A stretch of DNA of 23,825 nt from Spirochaetales bacterium (lineage in GTDB: Bacteria > Spirochaetota > Spirochaetia > SPDA01): the NCBI GenBank assembly GCA_004525155.1, contig SPDA01000001.1, forward strand, positions 1 to 23,825, given 5' to 3'. The translations under genes and the position numbers were made by a program. The notes beneath the pieces were generated by a model, which saw only the letters and a program-made list of their open reading frames with translations, made no database searches and was not told the DNA's origin. How positions within the stretch are numbered: the stretch's first letter is position 1; each line of letters begins with the position of its first letter. This document shows, in pieces, positions 1-6,887 of this stretch.

Positions 1-1482
1 CGCCGTCTGAAGCATCTCTTCGAGCATGGTCTCGGATAAGATCTCCCAATCCCGGATTCTTCCGCCGATTTCCCCGGCCGCCCAGCCCGGGTCCAGGGGA
101 GACACAATGGAAAGAAGTAATCCTTTTACACGGGGAACATCCTCCCTTTCGTAGAGTTCTTTAAGCCTCCCCGCCTCCCCCGTCGAAAAAAGGGTCCGGG
201 AGCGTGAAAGCATGCTGTGCCTGTTCTCCGAATCCTGTTCCGCGGCAACCATGTCCAGTATGTCTTCCGTCATGGCGAGGTTCAGGTAAAAAGTATCGCC
301 AAAGGCAAACAGGGACATGAGGGATTTGAGGAAGAATATTTTTTCCTCCCTGCGCAGGTGAATCCATTCAAGGTGGTGAAGGAGCATTCTGGCGCGTTTT
401 TCATCAAGAAGAATGCCGGATTCGGAAAAATCGAGGAAGGCGGAAAAAAACATGTCCTGGTACCTCCGTTTCTTCCTCTCATTACCGCTCAAACTATCGA
501 AAAAATACCTGGAAAGAAAATCGTGAATTATTTCGATTCTCCCCTCTTCGGTCCGCCGCAGGACCCTTCTGTCTATCAGCGCTGTGCACAGGGATGTGAG
601 CTTTTCCTCCGTTTCATTGAGCCGCGATCCCAGTTCCTCCAAGGTGAATTTTCTCCTTAGCCCCGCCCGGCCCACCAGCATATCGAGCAGGTCCTTTATC
701 AGTTTCTGATCGTACTCCGAAAATCCCTGAAAAATTTCCCGGTCGAAAAATTCAGACAGAATGGTTTCAACAAGAGCCGCATCTACCGGATCCCCCTCCC
801 GCAGGCCTCTTTTAATGAGATGGGCCGCGACAATCTGCACATGGGGAGGGTAGATGCCGCCTCCCGCATCGAGCTTTGCCAATTCCCCGGTTATCGAATT
901 TATGAGGGGATAATCGACCGCTTCCCTGTAATAGCTCATGATGCGCGCCAGAATATCGGCACCGCGCCTCCTGTCGAGCCGCTCCAGGTACATGAACTGT
1001 TCCGCGCGGAAATAGGCGCGCAGACTTTTTAGCCACTTCATGAAGAGAGGGAGGTAATCGCTCCTCAGGGAAAAGAGAAGGGTGCATGACCCGCTGCTGA
1101 AAAGAGGTTCAATCAGGGAAGCGGGAAACCAGTCACCGCCGAATTCCCTTTCCAGAAGCAGTTCCTCGAACTGGTCGAGCACAATGAGCTTTTTTTCCCC
1201 GGCCGCGGCCCCGGGAGCCTGGTTCAGCAGGGGAAAGACCTTTTCCTTAAGCAGCCCGCGGCTGCCGGGATTTATGCGGTGGTAGATTATGTCGCGGGTA
1301 ATGTCCGGGATAACGCCGGCAAGAAGCAGGGAAGTTTTCCCTATGCCTGACTCGCCCGTGAGAATCACTGCAGGATAGGACTCGATGAGCCTGCCGAGTT
1401 CGATCCTCTCATCGTCCCTTCCAAAAAAACAGTCCCTGTCGTCTTTACCGTAAAAGTCCAGGAGCTTAATCGGTTCCGTCAT
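1..1482 (-). CDS. STAND-type P-loop NTPase (nSTAND1-like), C-terminus beyond the left edge
   Basis: The frame is open for 494 codons from ATG 1482 to base 1 without a stop, so the protein continues outside the window. Visible in order: FFGRDDE at residues 19-25, Walker A GESGIGKTS at 43-51, Walker B as LIVLDQFEELL with D103, an LRSDYLPLF sensor-like stretch near 140, and a winged-helix-like part ending in IIHDFLSRYFF before a helical region. FFGR followed by a P-loop and DQFEEL is the signature of novel STAND NTPases (nSTAND1), which act as ligand-triggered signalling or defence switches. The sensor or repeat domain should lie in the missing C-terminal part. The oxidoreductase stop at 1491 is 8 bases upstream, so the two are probably co-transcribed. 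A GTG at 1494 that overlaps that stop is an alternative start; ATG is chosen although GGAAG lies very close to it. The effector and role are unknown. Confidence 0.82.
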   Translation of the reverse strand, partial: MTEPIKLLDFYGKDDRDCFFGRDDERIELGRLIESYPAVILTGESGIGKTSLLLAGVIPDITRDIIYHRINPGSRGLLKEKVFPLLNQAPGAAAGEKKLIVLDQFEELLLEREFGGDWFPASLIEPLFSSGSCTLLFSLRSDYLPLFMKWLKSLRAYFRAEQFMYLERLDRRRGADILARIMSYYREAVDYPLINSITGELAKLDAGGGIYPPHVQIVAAHLIKRGLREGDPVDAALVETILSEFFDREIFQGFSEYDQKLIKDLLDMLVGRAGLRRKFTLEELGSRLNETEEKLTSLCTALIDRRVLRRTEEGRIEIIHDFLSRYFFDSLSGNERKKRRYQDMFFSAFLDFSESGILLDEKRARMLLHHLEWIHLRREEKIFFLKSLMSLFAFGDTFYLNLAMTEDILDMVAAEQDSENRHSMLSRSRTLFSTGEAGRLKELYEREDVPRVKGLLLSIVSPLDPGWAAGEIGGRIRDWEILSETMLEEMLQTA

Positions 1483-1490
1483 TCTTCCGG

Positions 1491-2492
1491 TCACACGGTA
1501 ACTTTTTCCCAGCCGCCGCTTCCGGCGGACCGGTACAGAGCTGTAAGAACCGCCGTGTTCTTCAGGGTATCTTCCAGAGGTACAGGCACCTCGGTATCAT
1601 CGATAATTGCCTTTGAAAAGGCGTCCCCCTGAAGCGTGTACTGGTTGCTCGTGTCGATGGTAATCAGTTCCCGCTCACTGTCCCTGGAAAATGTGTCGCT
1701 TGTAAAAATCTGCGTCGGCCTCGAAACCGGCGAATTGAAAGGTATCTCGATTTCCAGGTGTTTTTTTGTTCCCACCGCCAGCATCCTCTGGTAAGAGGCA
1801 ACCTGGGTGGAGCTTACAAAAACGGCCTGGCCCGAAGGGTAGTCGAGAATGGCGGAGGCCAGCCTGTCGACGCCGAAACCGGGGTCATTTTCTATAAGGG
1901 CAACCACCCGGCGGGGTTCCTCACCGAACAGGAACCTGGATGTATTTACCGGATAACAACCGATGTCCCAGATTCCGCCCCCGCCCATGCCGGCAATATT
2001 GCGTATGTTCAGGGGGTCGCGGTTGAAATAACTGAAAAACCCCTGGATTGCCCTCAAGTTTCCAAGCTCGCCGCTCCTGACGAGCTCTCTTGCCCTGATC
2101 CACTGGGGATGGCAGCGCATCATAAATGCTTCTCCGATCTTCATACCGGTTTTATCCCGCACCTTCATGACTTTACGGACATCCTCCGTGGCAAGGGCAA
2201 AAGGTTTTTCGCAGAGCACGTGTTTCCCGGCTTCCATGGCCTTTATGCTCCACTCAACATGAAGATGATTCGGAAGAGGGATGTAGACAGCGTTTATGGA
2301 ATCATCATCCAAAAGTTCCTCGTACGTGCCGAAAACCTTGTGAATGCCGAGACTCTCCGCTGTATCCCTCGCCTTTGCCAGGTCCCTGGAAGCAAGGGCC
2401 GCAATAACGGCATATTCACCTTTCTGCATGGCGGGTATTACCTGCTCTCGCGCAATCTTGGCATTTCCCAGAATACCCCATTTAATTTTCAT
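1491..2492 (-). CDS. Gfo/Idh/MocA family NAD(P)-dependent oxidoreductase
   Basis: 333 aa, the usual length of the family. The N-terminus is a Rossmann fold (GILGNAKIAREQ, residues 7-18), followed by the conserved EKP motif in CEKPFAL. The C-terminal alpha/beta domain carries GGGIWDIGCYPVNTSRF, typical of the glucose-fructose oxidoreductase and trans-dihydrobenzenediol dehydrogenase branch. Family members oxidise or reduce sugars, inositols or related cyclic compounds in the cytoplasm with NAD(P). The start is supported by GGAGA about 8 bases before ATG 2492. It is the first gene of a likely two-gene unit with the STAND NTPase downstream. A promoter-like element and an inverted repeat lie in the 90 bases upstream. 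The substrate is unknown; it is not a close relative of the second Gfo/Idh/MocA gene in this window, which lacks EKP. Confidence 0.9.
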   Translation of the reverse strand: MKIKWGILGNAKIAREQVIPAMQKGEYAVIAALASRDLAKARDTAESLGIHKVFGTYEELLDDDSINAVYIPLPNHLHVEWSIKAMEAGKHVLCEKPFALATEDVRKVMKVRDKTGMKIGEAFMMRCHPQWIRARELVRSGELGNLRAIQGFFSYFNRDPLNIRNIAGMGGGGIWDIGCYPVNTSRFLFGEEPRRVVALIENDPGFGVDRLASAILDYPSGQAVFVSSTQVASYQRMLAVGTKKHLEIEIPFNSPVSRPTQIFTSDTFSRDSERELITIDTSNQYTLQGDAFSKAIIDDTEVPVPLEDTLKNTAVLTALYRSAGSGGWEKVTV

Positions 2493-2521
2493 GATTAAAT
2501 CTCCTTCTTCCGGGACTCAAA

Positions 2522-2576
2522 CACAGTCTGAGCCTGTTCTTTTCTTAAGAATACTATCATGGAAACATAGACTGTG
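2522..2576. promoter_or_regulatory. Spaced inverted repeat CACAGTCT/AGACTGTG flanking the promoter
   Basis: CACAGTCT at 2522-2529 is repeated in inverted orientation as AGACTGTG at 2569-2576. One copy overlaps the candidate -35/spacer and the other lies in the leader. Between them is a 10-bp perfect palindrome TTCTTAAGAA at 2542-2551. The arrangement would suit a paired-site repressor, but an 8-bp match over this distance could be chance. Confidence 0.35.
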
Positions 2577-2581
2577 ATCAA
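2553..2581 (-). promoter_or_regulatory. Candidate sigma-70 promoter for the oxidoreductase-STAND unit
   Basis: On the minus strand TTGATC (2581-2576) and GATAGT (2558-2553) are separated by 17 bases and lie 60-90 bases before ATG 2492. Each box matches the consensus at 4 of 6 positions, so this is plausible rather than strong. One arm of an inverted repeat overlaps the -35 edge and the spacer. Confidence 0.4.
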
Positions 2582-2628
2582 GATAAAAAAAGACTTGGGT
2601 CCGGGCAGGAATTGCCGAAAATTACAGT

Positions 2629-2669
2629 GAGATTGGCGCGAACCCCAATCTCATTGGTGAATTCCAATG
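2629..2669. repeat. Two abutting hairpins with ATTGG/CCAAT arms
   Basis: GAGATTGG (2629-2636) pairs with CCAATCTC (2645-2652). CATTGG (2652-2657) pairs with CCAATG (2664-2669). The second hairpin begins on the last base of the first. Both contain ATTGG arms, so they could be paired binding sites or an RNA structure upstream of the oxidoreductase promoter. Function is unknown. Confidence 0.55.
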
Positions 2670-2715
2670 CTTGATTTTTCATTTTTTCCAGGCCCCTAGA
2701 TTGAAGGGCGCCAAA

Positions 2716-2751
2716 AAAAGCCGGCAGATTCAAAAGAACCTGCCGGCTTTT
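2716..2751 (-). terminator. Rho-independent terminator of the RsbW-like gene
   Basis: A 12-bp perfect stem, AAAAGCCGGCAG with CTGCCGGCTTTT, encloses a 12-base loop. Read on the minus strand it is followed by a run of seven T (2719-2713), 64 bases past the stop of the upstream gene. It may also work on the plus strand, where four T follow the stem. Confidence 0.85.
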
Positions 2752-2774
2752 AAAAAACCCTCTCCCCATAATAG

Positions 2775-2816
2775 TTTTTTACATGTACTTTTTTAGATAC
2801 ACTTTTTTACATAATC
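2775..2816. repeat. Three 14-bp imperfect tandem repeats beginning with T6
   Basis: The units are TTTTTTACATGTAC (2775-2788), TTTTTTAGATACAC (2789-2802) and TTTTTTACATAATC (2803-2816). Each starts with six T and the period is exactly 14. The array touches the stop codon of the RsbW-like gene, so on the mRNA it forms an A-rich 3' flank before the terminator. Confidence 0.75.
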
Positions 2817-3264
2817 AGGTTTTTGGCGGAGATGTTATGAAAACTCTAATCTGGTTACCGGCCTGGTTAAACCGGACCTTTGAGGAGAGGGCATTAATCA
2901 ACACATAACCTCGTTTTGAAATCAGTCTCGGATTCTCGGGAATCCGGGTGTCCAAGGATTTGTAATCAAAACCTGCACCTTCGTCTTCGACGGATATTTC
3001 AAAACCTCCTTCGGGAAAGCAATGAATAGAATAATGCACCTTCTTTTCGCTGTCTCTCCTGTTACCGTGGATACCAGCGTTCACAAGAAGTTCCCTCAAA
3101 ACAAGAAGGCCCCTGCCGTCGTCGGGTTCTTTCGCTTTGTTCAGAAAAACACTTGCTTTTTCCAGAGCAGCATCAATAAAATCCGTATCCGACGGAAAAG
3201 CCGCATCAAGTACTACGTCGCTTTCAATAATTACCACAAGTATAGTTAGCAAAATCCGTACCAT
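2815..3264 (-). CDS. RsbW-like HATPase_c_2 ATP-binding protein (anti-sigma or kinase-like)
   Basis: 149 aa, the typical size of a stand-alone RsbW/SpoIIAB-like domain. The N box is LRELLVNAGIHGN, the G1 box is VEDEGAGFD, and a weak glycine turn follows in RGYVLINALSS. These belong to the GHKL ATPase fold without a dimerisation/phosphoacceptor domain, so it is not a classical sensor kinase. Such proteins usually bind a sigma factor or phosphorylate an anti-sigma-factor antagonist; no such partner is in the window. The neighbour upstream is an NtrC-type regulator. The start is uncertain because no good ribosome site precedes ATG 3264; the hydrophobic first residues may not all be translated, and a GTG lies about ten codons downstream. 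It is followed by a strong terminator, so it forms its own transcript end. Confidence 0.75.
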   Translation of the reverse strand: MVRILLTILVVIIESDVVLDAAFPSDTDFIDAALEKASVFLNKAKEPDDGRGLLVLRELLVNAGIHGNRRDSEKKVHYSIHCFPEGGFEISVEDEGAGFDYKSLDTRIPENPRLISKRGYVLINALSSKVRFNQAGNQIRVFITSPPKT

Positions 3265-3304
3265 AAAACAGGAATTTAAAAAGATATTTAAATATTATTT
3301 TATT

Positions 3305-3334
3305 TATCTACTTAATAATGAAATAACATGGCAA
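3305..3334 (-). promoter_or_regulatory. Candidate sigma-70 promoter for the RsbW-like gene
   Basis: On the minus strand TTGCCA (3334-3329, 5 of 6) is followed after 18 bases by TAGATA (3310-3305). It lies in an AT-rich stretch about 40 bases before ATG 3264. The -10 match is weak. Confidence 0.35.
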
Positions 3335-3390
3335 ACATAAGGTCCTGATTACGGAATTGGTCCATCGGCACGAAAGATTGCGACAGCGGT

Positions 3391-3431
3391 CTACAATTTT
3401 TATTGTAGGCTCTCAATTTTAATTGTAGGCT
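3391..3431. promoter_or_regulatory. Tandem palindromic elements sharing ATTGTAGGCT, 20-bp spacing
   Basis: The first unit, CTACAATTTTTATTGTAG (3391-3408), is a perfect 7-bp inverted repeat around TTTT. The second (3412-3428) has CAATT/AATTG arms. Both end in ATTGTAGGCT, at 3402-3411 and 3422-3431, exactly 20 bp apart (about two helical turns). They sit just past the stop of the sigma-54 activator and about 130-165 bases before the RsbW-like start. That suits upstream activator sites; no poly-T run makes them terminators. Confidence 0.55.
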
Positions 3432-3435
3432 GGAT

Positions 3436-4827
3436 TTAATTAAGGTTCTGAAGGCGCTTGCTTAAGGCCTGCTGGGAAATTCCTATAAGTTTTGCCGCCA
3501 GACTCTGGTTTCCGCCTGCCCTGAGCATGGCTTCTTCCACCAGCTGGTCAGCGGCCTCTTTGAGACTCGGAAGTTCATGGGGAAAGCTGAGCAGTCCGTG
3601 ACTGCTGCCGATTCCCTCCTCCGGCATGCGCACCCCGCTCAAATTCCGGAAAATTTCCAGGGAAATGCCTCCTTCCGGGTTTCTGCTGACGGCTTCGAAA
3701 ACCAGGGCTTTCAGTTCGCGCACGTTGCCCGGAAAAGAACAGGATTCAAGGAGCCGGAAAAGTTCCGGGGGAATGACAGGCACTTCCTTACCGAACACGG
3801 CGGCCGCCTGCCCGACGAAATGTTCCAGCAGCAGGGGAATATCTTCCGGTCTTTCCCTCAAGGGAGGAATAATGATGTGGTGCGTATAGAATCTATAGTA
3901 GAGATCCTTCCTAAAGCTGCCGGAGGAAACCGCTGCCTTCAGATCCTGGTTCGTGGCAATAATCAGCCTGGCGAGGGACTTTTTGGAAGTATCGGATCCG
4001 AGCGGATAGTACTCGTTTTCCTCCGCCAGCCTCAGGAGCTTTACCTGCATCTGCGGGGAGATGTCGCCTATCTCGTCCAGAAAAAGGGAACCTTCCGAGG
4101 CCTTTTCTATAAGCCCCCTCCGGGTGCCGTCAGCCCCGGTGAAGGCGCCTTTTCGGTGCCCGAAAATGCTGTCCGAAAACATTGTCTCGTCGTATCCCGC
4201 CACATTGACTGTTACATATTCGCCGGACCTTCCGCTGCAGTCATGCACGGCCCTGGCAAAAAGCTCTTTGCCTGTCCCTGTTTCACCGGATATGAGCACG
4301 GGCATGCTGGTTTTTGCGATGACCTCGACATACATCATGACCGCTTTCATCTTCTCGCTGCGCGTAATAATGGAGCGGAAGTTTTCCGGGTTTTCAACGG
4401 CGCCGGAAAAAAAATGCTCCCGTATCGCCGTATTTTCCCGGCGCAGTTCCAGAATCTGAAGGGCGCGCGTGATAACGCCTACCAGCTTCGTGTCTTCCAC
4501 GGGCTTTACCAGATAATCGAAGGCTCCGTCCTTCATGCACGCAACAGCCGTATCGATTTCCACATTACCGGTAACGATAATTACAGGCATATCGGGATAT
4601 TCCCGGCGGATATCGCAGAGGAGCTGCTGACCGGAAATATGGGGCATGGTGAGATCGAGCAGTACGAGGGATACGGGCGTCTCCCGCAAAACACTCAGAA
4701 CCTTCCTGCTGTCCTGCGCTGTCAGCACGTTGTTCATTCCCCTGGATTTGAGGAGAAATCCGAAGGTATGAAGTATCGCTTCCTGGTCATCCACGATCAA
4801 GATGGGGAAATGAGGGTGCTTGCTCAT
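3436..4827 (-). CDS. Sigma-54-dependent response regulator, NtrC family
   Basis: 463 aa with all three expected domains. The receiver has the acidic pair D13-D14, phospho-acceptor D58, T86 and K108. The AAA+ domain has Walker A GETGTGKE (181-188), the sigma-54 contact loop GAFTGA (227-232), Walker B LFLDEIG (D251-E252) and arginine-finger region FRKDLYYRF (305-313). A Fis-type helix-turn-helix closes the protein (about 437-462). It should activate sigma-54 RNA polymerase when phosphorylated. No histidine kinase lies in the window, so it is an orphan here. The start has AGGA four bases upstream. The downstream neighbour is the RsbW-like protein, and tandem palindromes just past its stop could be its binding sites. 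Target genes are unknown. Confidence 0.95.
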   Translation of the reverse strand: MSKHPHFPILIVDDQEAILHTFGFLLKSRGMNNVLTAQDSRKVLSVLRETPVSLVLLDLTMPHISGQQLLCDIRREYPDMPVIIVTGNVEIDTAVACMKDGAFDYLVKPVEDTKLVGVITRALQILELRRENTAIREHFFSGAVENPENFRSIITRSEKMKAVMMYVEVIAKTSMPVLISGETGTGKELFARAVHDCSGRSGEYVTVNVAGYDETMFSDSIFGHRKGAFTGADGTRRGLIEKASEGSLFLDEIGDISPQMQVKLLRLAEENEYYPLGSDTSKKSLARLIIATNQDLKAAVSSGSFRKDLYYRFYTHHIIIPPLRERPEDIPLLLEHFVGQAAAVFGKEVPVIPPELFRLLESCSFPGNVRELKALVFEAVSRNPEGGISLEIFRNLSGVRMPEEGIGSSHGLLSFPHELPSLKEAADQLVEEAMLRAGGNQSLAAKLIGISQQALSKRLQNLN

Positions 4828-4848
4828 ACTGTCCTGTTATTGTATATG
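4820..4848 (+). promoter_or_regulatory. Candidate promoter for bioY-bioM-bioN
   Basis: TTGCTC (4820-4825) and TATATG (4843-4848) are 17 bases apart and point toward bioY. The element overlaps the divergent promoter of the NtrC-type gene. Matches are moderate. I see no clear BirA-type or BioR-type operator. Confidence 0.35.
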
Positions 4849-4867
4849 TATTGCCTGGAGCTATCAA
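4839..4867 (-). promoter_or_regulatory. Near-consensus sigma-70 promoter for the NtrC-type regulator
   Basis: On the minus strand TTGATA (4867-4862, 5 of 6) is followed after exactly 17 bases by TACAAT (4844-4839, 5 of 6). Expected transcription start is near 4832, only about five bases before ATG 4827. The ribosome site AGGA (4835-4832) would then fall mostly outside the mRNA. Confidence 0.6.
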
Positions 4868-4889
4868 GATTTAAAAAGGAGTATTGTAC

Positions 4890-5429
4890 TTGGAAAATTC
4901 AGCCGTGTCTTTGCGTTATTCCATATTTGCAGCTCTTTTTACTGCTCTCTATATCGCCGGCACTTTTGTGCGTATCCCTGTCGGCCCGGTACCGATAGTG
5001 CTTACGAACATGTTCATCTTCCTGGGGGGTCTTGTCCTGCCTTTACCCTGGGCCGCTGCCAGCGTGTTACTCTATCTTCTGCTCGGAACTGCGGGCCTTC
5101 CGGTGTTTTCGGGCGGCGGAGGACCCGCGTATTTTGCCGGGCCCACGGGGGGTTATTTAATCGGCTATCTGGCCGCGGTCTGCGCCGTGAGCCTTGTTTC
5201 GAGAATAGGGAAAAGGAAACTGCCGGTGATCATCATCTCCCTGGCAGTTGGCATCATCATTATTTACGCCCTCGGTCTGCCCTGGCTGAAATTTAAGCTG
5301 GATCTTTCCTGGCGGAAGGCGCTGCCCGCGGGACTGCTGCCTTTTATTCCCGGGGACGTCATAAAGGCGGCCGCCGCTTTCGGCGCGTTCATCATTTACC
5401 GGAGAGTTGCTTCCCATGCCGCTTCTTGA
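4890..5429 (+). CDS. bioY: Biotin ECF transporter substrate-binding subunit BioY
   Basis: About 179 aa, integral membrane S-component that binds biotin and docks on the ECF energising module. The sequence has the BioY hallmarks: FTALYIAGTFVRIPVGPVPI near the N-terminus, the glycine-rich GLPVFSGGGGPAYFAGPTGG loop, and a C-terminal LLPFIPGDVIKA motif, among about six hydrophobic segments. Start: AAGGAG ends at 4881, and TTG 4890 lies eight bases after it, better spaced than the in-frame TTG at 4884. The next gene begins 14 bases before this one ends, and the three genes bioY, bioM, bioN overlap, so a dedicated biotin transporter is encoded. No biotin synthesis genes are seen nearby. Confidence 0.94.
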   Translation: MENSAVSLRYSIFAALFTALYIAGTFVRIPVGPVPIVLTNMFIFLGGLVLPLPWAAASVLLYLLLGTAGLPVFSGGGGPAYFAGPTGGYLIGYLAAVCAVSLVSRIGKRKLPVIIISLAVGIIIIYALGLPWLKFKLDLSWRKALPAGLLPFIPGDVIKAAAAFGAFIIYRRVASHAAS

Positions 5430-6135
5430 GGTGGAAAACCTGGGTCACCGCTTCGCGGACGGTTCATGGGGCATCCGGAACGTCTCCTTCGCTCTTGAGC
5501 AGGGCGGCTTCACTGTACTCACCGGAAGAAACGGTTCCGGAAAAACAATTCTCGTAAAACACCTGAACGGGCTCCTTAAGCCGACCGAAGGCAGGGTACT
5601 GCTTGACGGAAAACCCGTTCAGTCGGACCTGCTCGCGGCGCGGACCCGGGTAGGCCTCGTATTTCAGAACCCCTATGCCCAGGTTATCCAGGAAACAGTG
5701 CGGGAGGATGCGGCCTTCGGTCCGGAAAATCTGGGTCTCCCGCCTGAGGAATCGGAACGGCGGGTCCGTGAAGCGCTTTCAGAAACCGGGCTTACAGGCC
5801 TGGAAGAACGGTATACAGGTATACTTTCGGGAGGGGAAATAAAACGCCTCGCCCTGGCCGGCGTCATTGCCATGGAACCGGAAATCATCATTTTCGATGA
5901 GCCCTTCGCCGGCCTCGATTATCCGGGCATGAAACAGTGCATCGCCATGCTGACGGCCCTCAAGACCGGCGGCAAAACCCTCATCGTCATCACCCATCAT
6001 CATGAAAAACTGACAAGACTGGCGGACAGGATGCTCATCATGAACCAGGGGCGGCTCGCGGAGGACGGCAGACCGGAAGCGGTGCTCGCCAGGGCGGAAG
6101 CGTACGGAGTGGCAGGGATCGGAGTTCAATGGTAA
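5416..6135 (+). CDS. bioM: Biotin ECF transporter ATPase BioM (EcfA-type)
   Basis: 239 aa ABC ATPase. Walker A is GRNGSGKT (37-44), Q-loop Q84 in FQNPYAQV, signature LSGGE (137-141), Walker B IIIFDE (D161-E162), D-loop AGLD, and switch histidine H194 in VITHHH. The FQNP-type Q-loop and NLGLPPEE region are typical of cobalt/ECF transporter ATPases (EcfA, CbiO). ATG 5416 is preferred because GGAGAG ends nine bases upstream; the in-frame TTG at 5407 has no spacing to that site. It overlaps bioY at its start and bioN at its end. Only one ATPase gene is present, as expected for a BioMNY system in which BioM forms a homodimer. Confidence 0.93.
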   Translation: MPLLEVENLGHRFADGSWGIRNVSFALEQGGFTVLTGRNGSGKTILVKHLNGLLKPTEGRVLLDGKPVQSDLLAARTRVGLVFQNPYAQVIQETVREDAAFGPENLGLPPEESERRVREALSETGLTGLEERYTGILSGGEIKRLALAGVIAMEPEIIIFDEPFAGLDYPGMKQCIAMLTALKTGGKTLIVITHHHEKLTRLADRMLIMNQGRLAEDGRPEAVLARAEAYGVAGIGVQW

Positions 6136-6881
6136 AACTTTTCACCTGGTATCCGGGCCGGTCGTTTATGCACAGGCTGGACCCCAGGATAAAACTTCTT
6201 ACCGGCATCCTGACAAGCTGGCTCGTTTTCGGCGCGGGCTGGGGCGGTCTCGCTGCCGGCGGCATGCTGATCCTGGTTCCGGTTCTTCTGTTGACTGGTT
6301 CGGGAGCCCTTCCCGCCGTCGTGTTTCTTCGATACCTCAAGGTTTTCGCTCCGCTCCTGCTGCTGATCCTCATTTCCGCGCTGTTTACGGAAACCGGGAT
6401 CCGCGCAAGCATGCCGGCGGCGGCAGTGTTTGCATTGAGACTCAGCCTTGCCCTTCTCGGATCCGCCCTGTTTACATCCACCACCTCAATTTCCGCAGTT
6501 AAAAGAGCTGTTGTCTCGCTCCTCGGCCCCTTTCCATGGGTTCCGAAGCACAGGATCGGCATGATGATAGGTCTCTCCCTAACCATGGTGCCCAGGCTTC
6601 TCAAATCCGCGGACGATATACGGGAGGCTCAGAAAGCGAGGTGCGCGGCAGGAAGAAGAAATCCCGTCGCACGAATCCGTCTCTTTGCCGTTCCCCTGCT
6701 GATATCCGTCACCTCCCAGGTGGAAGAGCTGGCGCAGGCCATGGAAGCACGGTGTTTTTCGGAAAACCGGAGGGAAGCCCCGCTGCACACGGCGGCCGCG
6801 GACTGGATCTGGCTGGGGATTATACTCGTATTCTTCGGTGCCTGTATGGTACTAAAAAGCCTGGGTATTGATTTTTTTTGA
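6129..6881 (+). CDS. bioN: Biotin ECF transporter transmembrane subunit BioN (EcfT-type)
   Basis: 250 aa membrane protein that links BioY to the BioM ATPases. The N-terminal LDPRIKLLTGIL motif is characteristic of EcfT proteins and is followed by several hydrophobic segments. The two coupling-helix motifs that contact the ATPase appear as AQKARCAAG and AQAMEARCFS; many family members have ARG at these places, so ARC is a minor variant. The start overlaps the end of bioM by seven bases, implying translational coupling. The gene closes the transporter operon; no convincing terminator follows before the EF-G gene. Confidence 0.92.
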   Translation: MVKLFTWYPGRSFMHRLDPRIKLLTGILTSWLVFGAGWGGLAAGGMLILVPVLLLTGSGALPAVVFLRYLKVFAPLLLLILISALFTETGIRASMPAAAVFALRLSLALLGSALFTSTTSISAVKRAVVSLLGPFPWVPKHRIGMMIGLSLTMVPRLLKSADDIREAQKARCAAGRRNPVARIRLFAVPLLISVTSQVEELAQAMEARCFSENRREAPLHTAAADWIWLGIILVFFGACMVLKSLGIDFF

Positions 6882-6887
6882 AAATAT

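Larger units (their letters stand above)
2493..2814. other. 322-bp intergenic region, no gene seen
   Basis: It lies between the oxidoreductase start and the end of the RsbW-like gene. It contains the candidate promoter and inverted repeat (2522-2581), two abutting hairpins (2629-2669), a strong terminator (2716-2751) and a triplicated T-rich 14-bp repeat (2775-2816). A 63-codon minus-strand frame at 2578-2769 spans the terminator and has no recognisable product, so I do not call it. Confidence 0.7.

Noticed and set aside
1758..2498. 246-codon plus-strand frame opposite the oxidoreductase
   Set aside because: It mirrors the coding frame of a clear Gfo/Idh/MocA gene; long antisense frames are common in GC-rich codon usage.
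2578..2769. 63-codon minus-strand frame
   Set aside because: It spans the strong terminator, has no ribosome site and no recognisable product.
3331..3347. Sigma-54-like element GGACC...TTGCC on the minus strand before the RsbW-like gene
   Set aside because: Again 11 bases between GG and GC; sigma-54 promoters seldom tolerate this.
3366..3382. Sigma-54-like -24/-12 element CGGCACG...TTGC on the plus strand
   Set aside because: The GG-to-GC spacing is 11 instead of the strict 10, and it points away from the RsbW-like gene.
3577..4998. 473-codon plus-strand frame opposite the NtrC-type gene
   Set aside because: Antisense shadow of a gene with full domain signatures on the minus strand.
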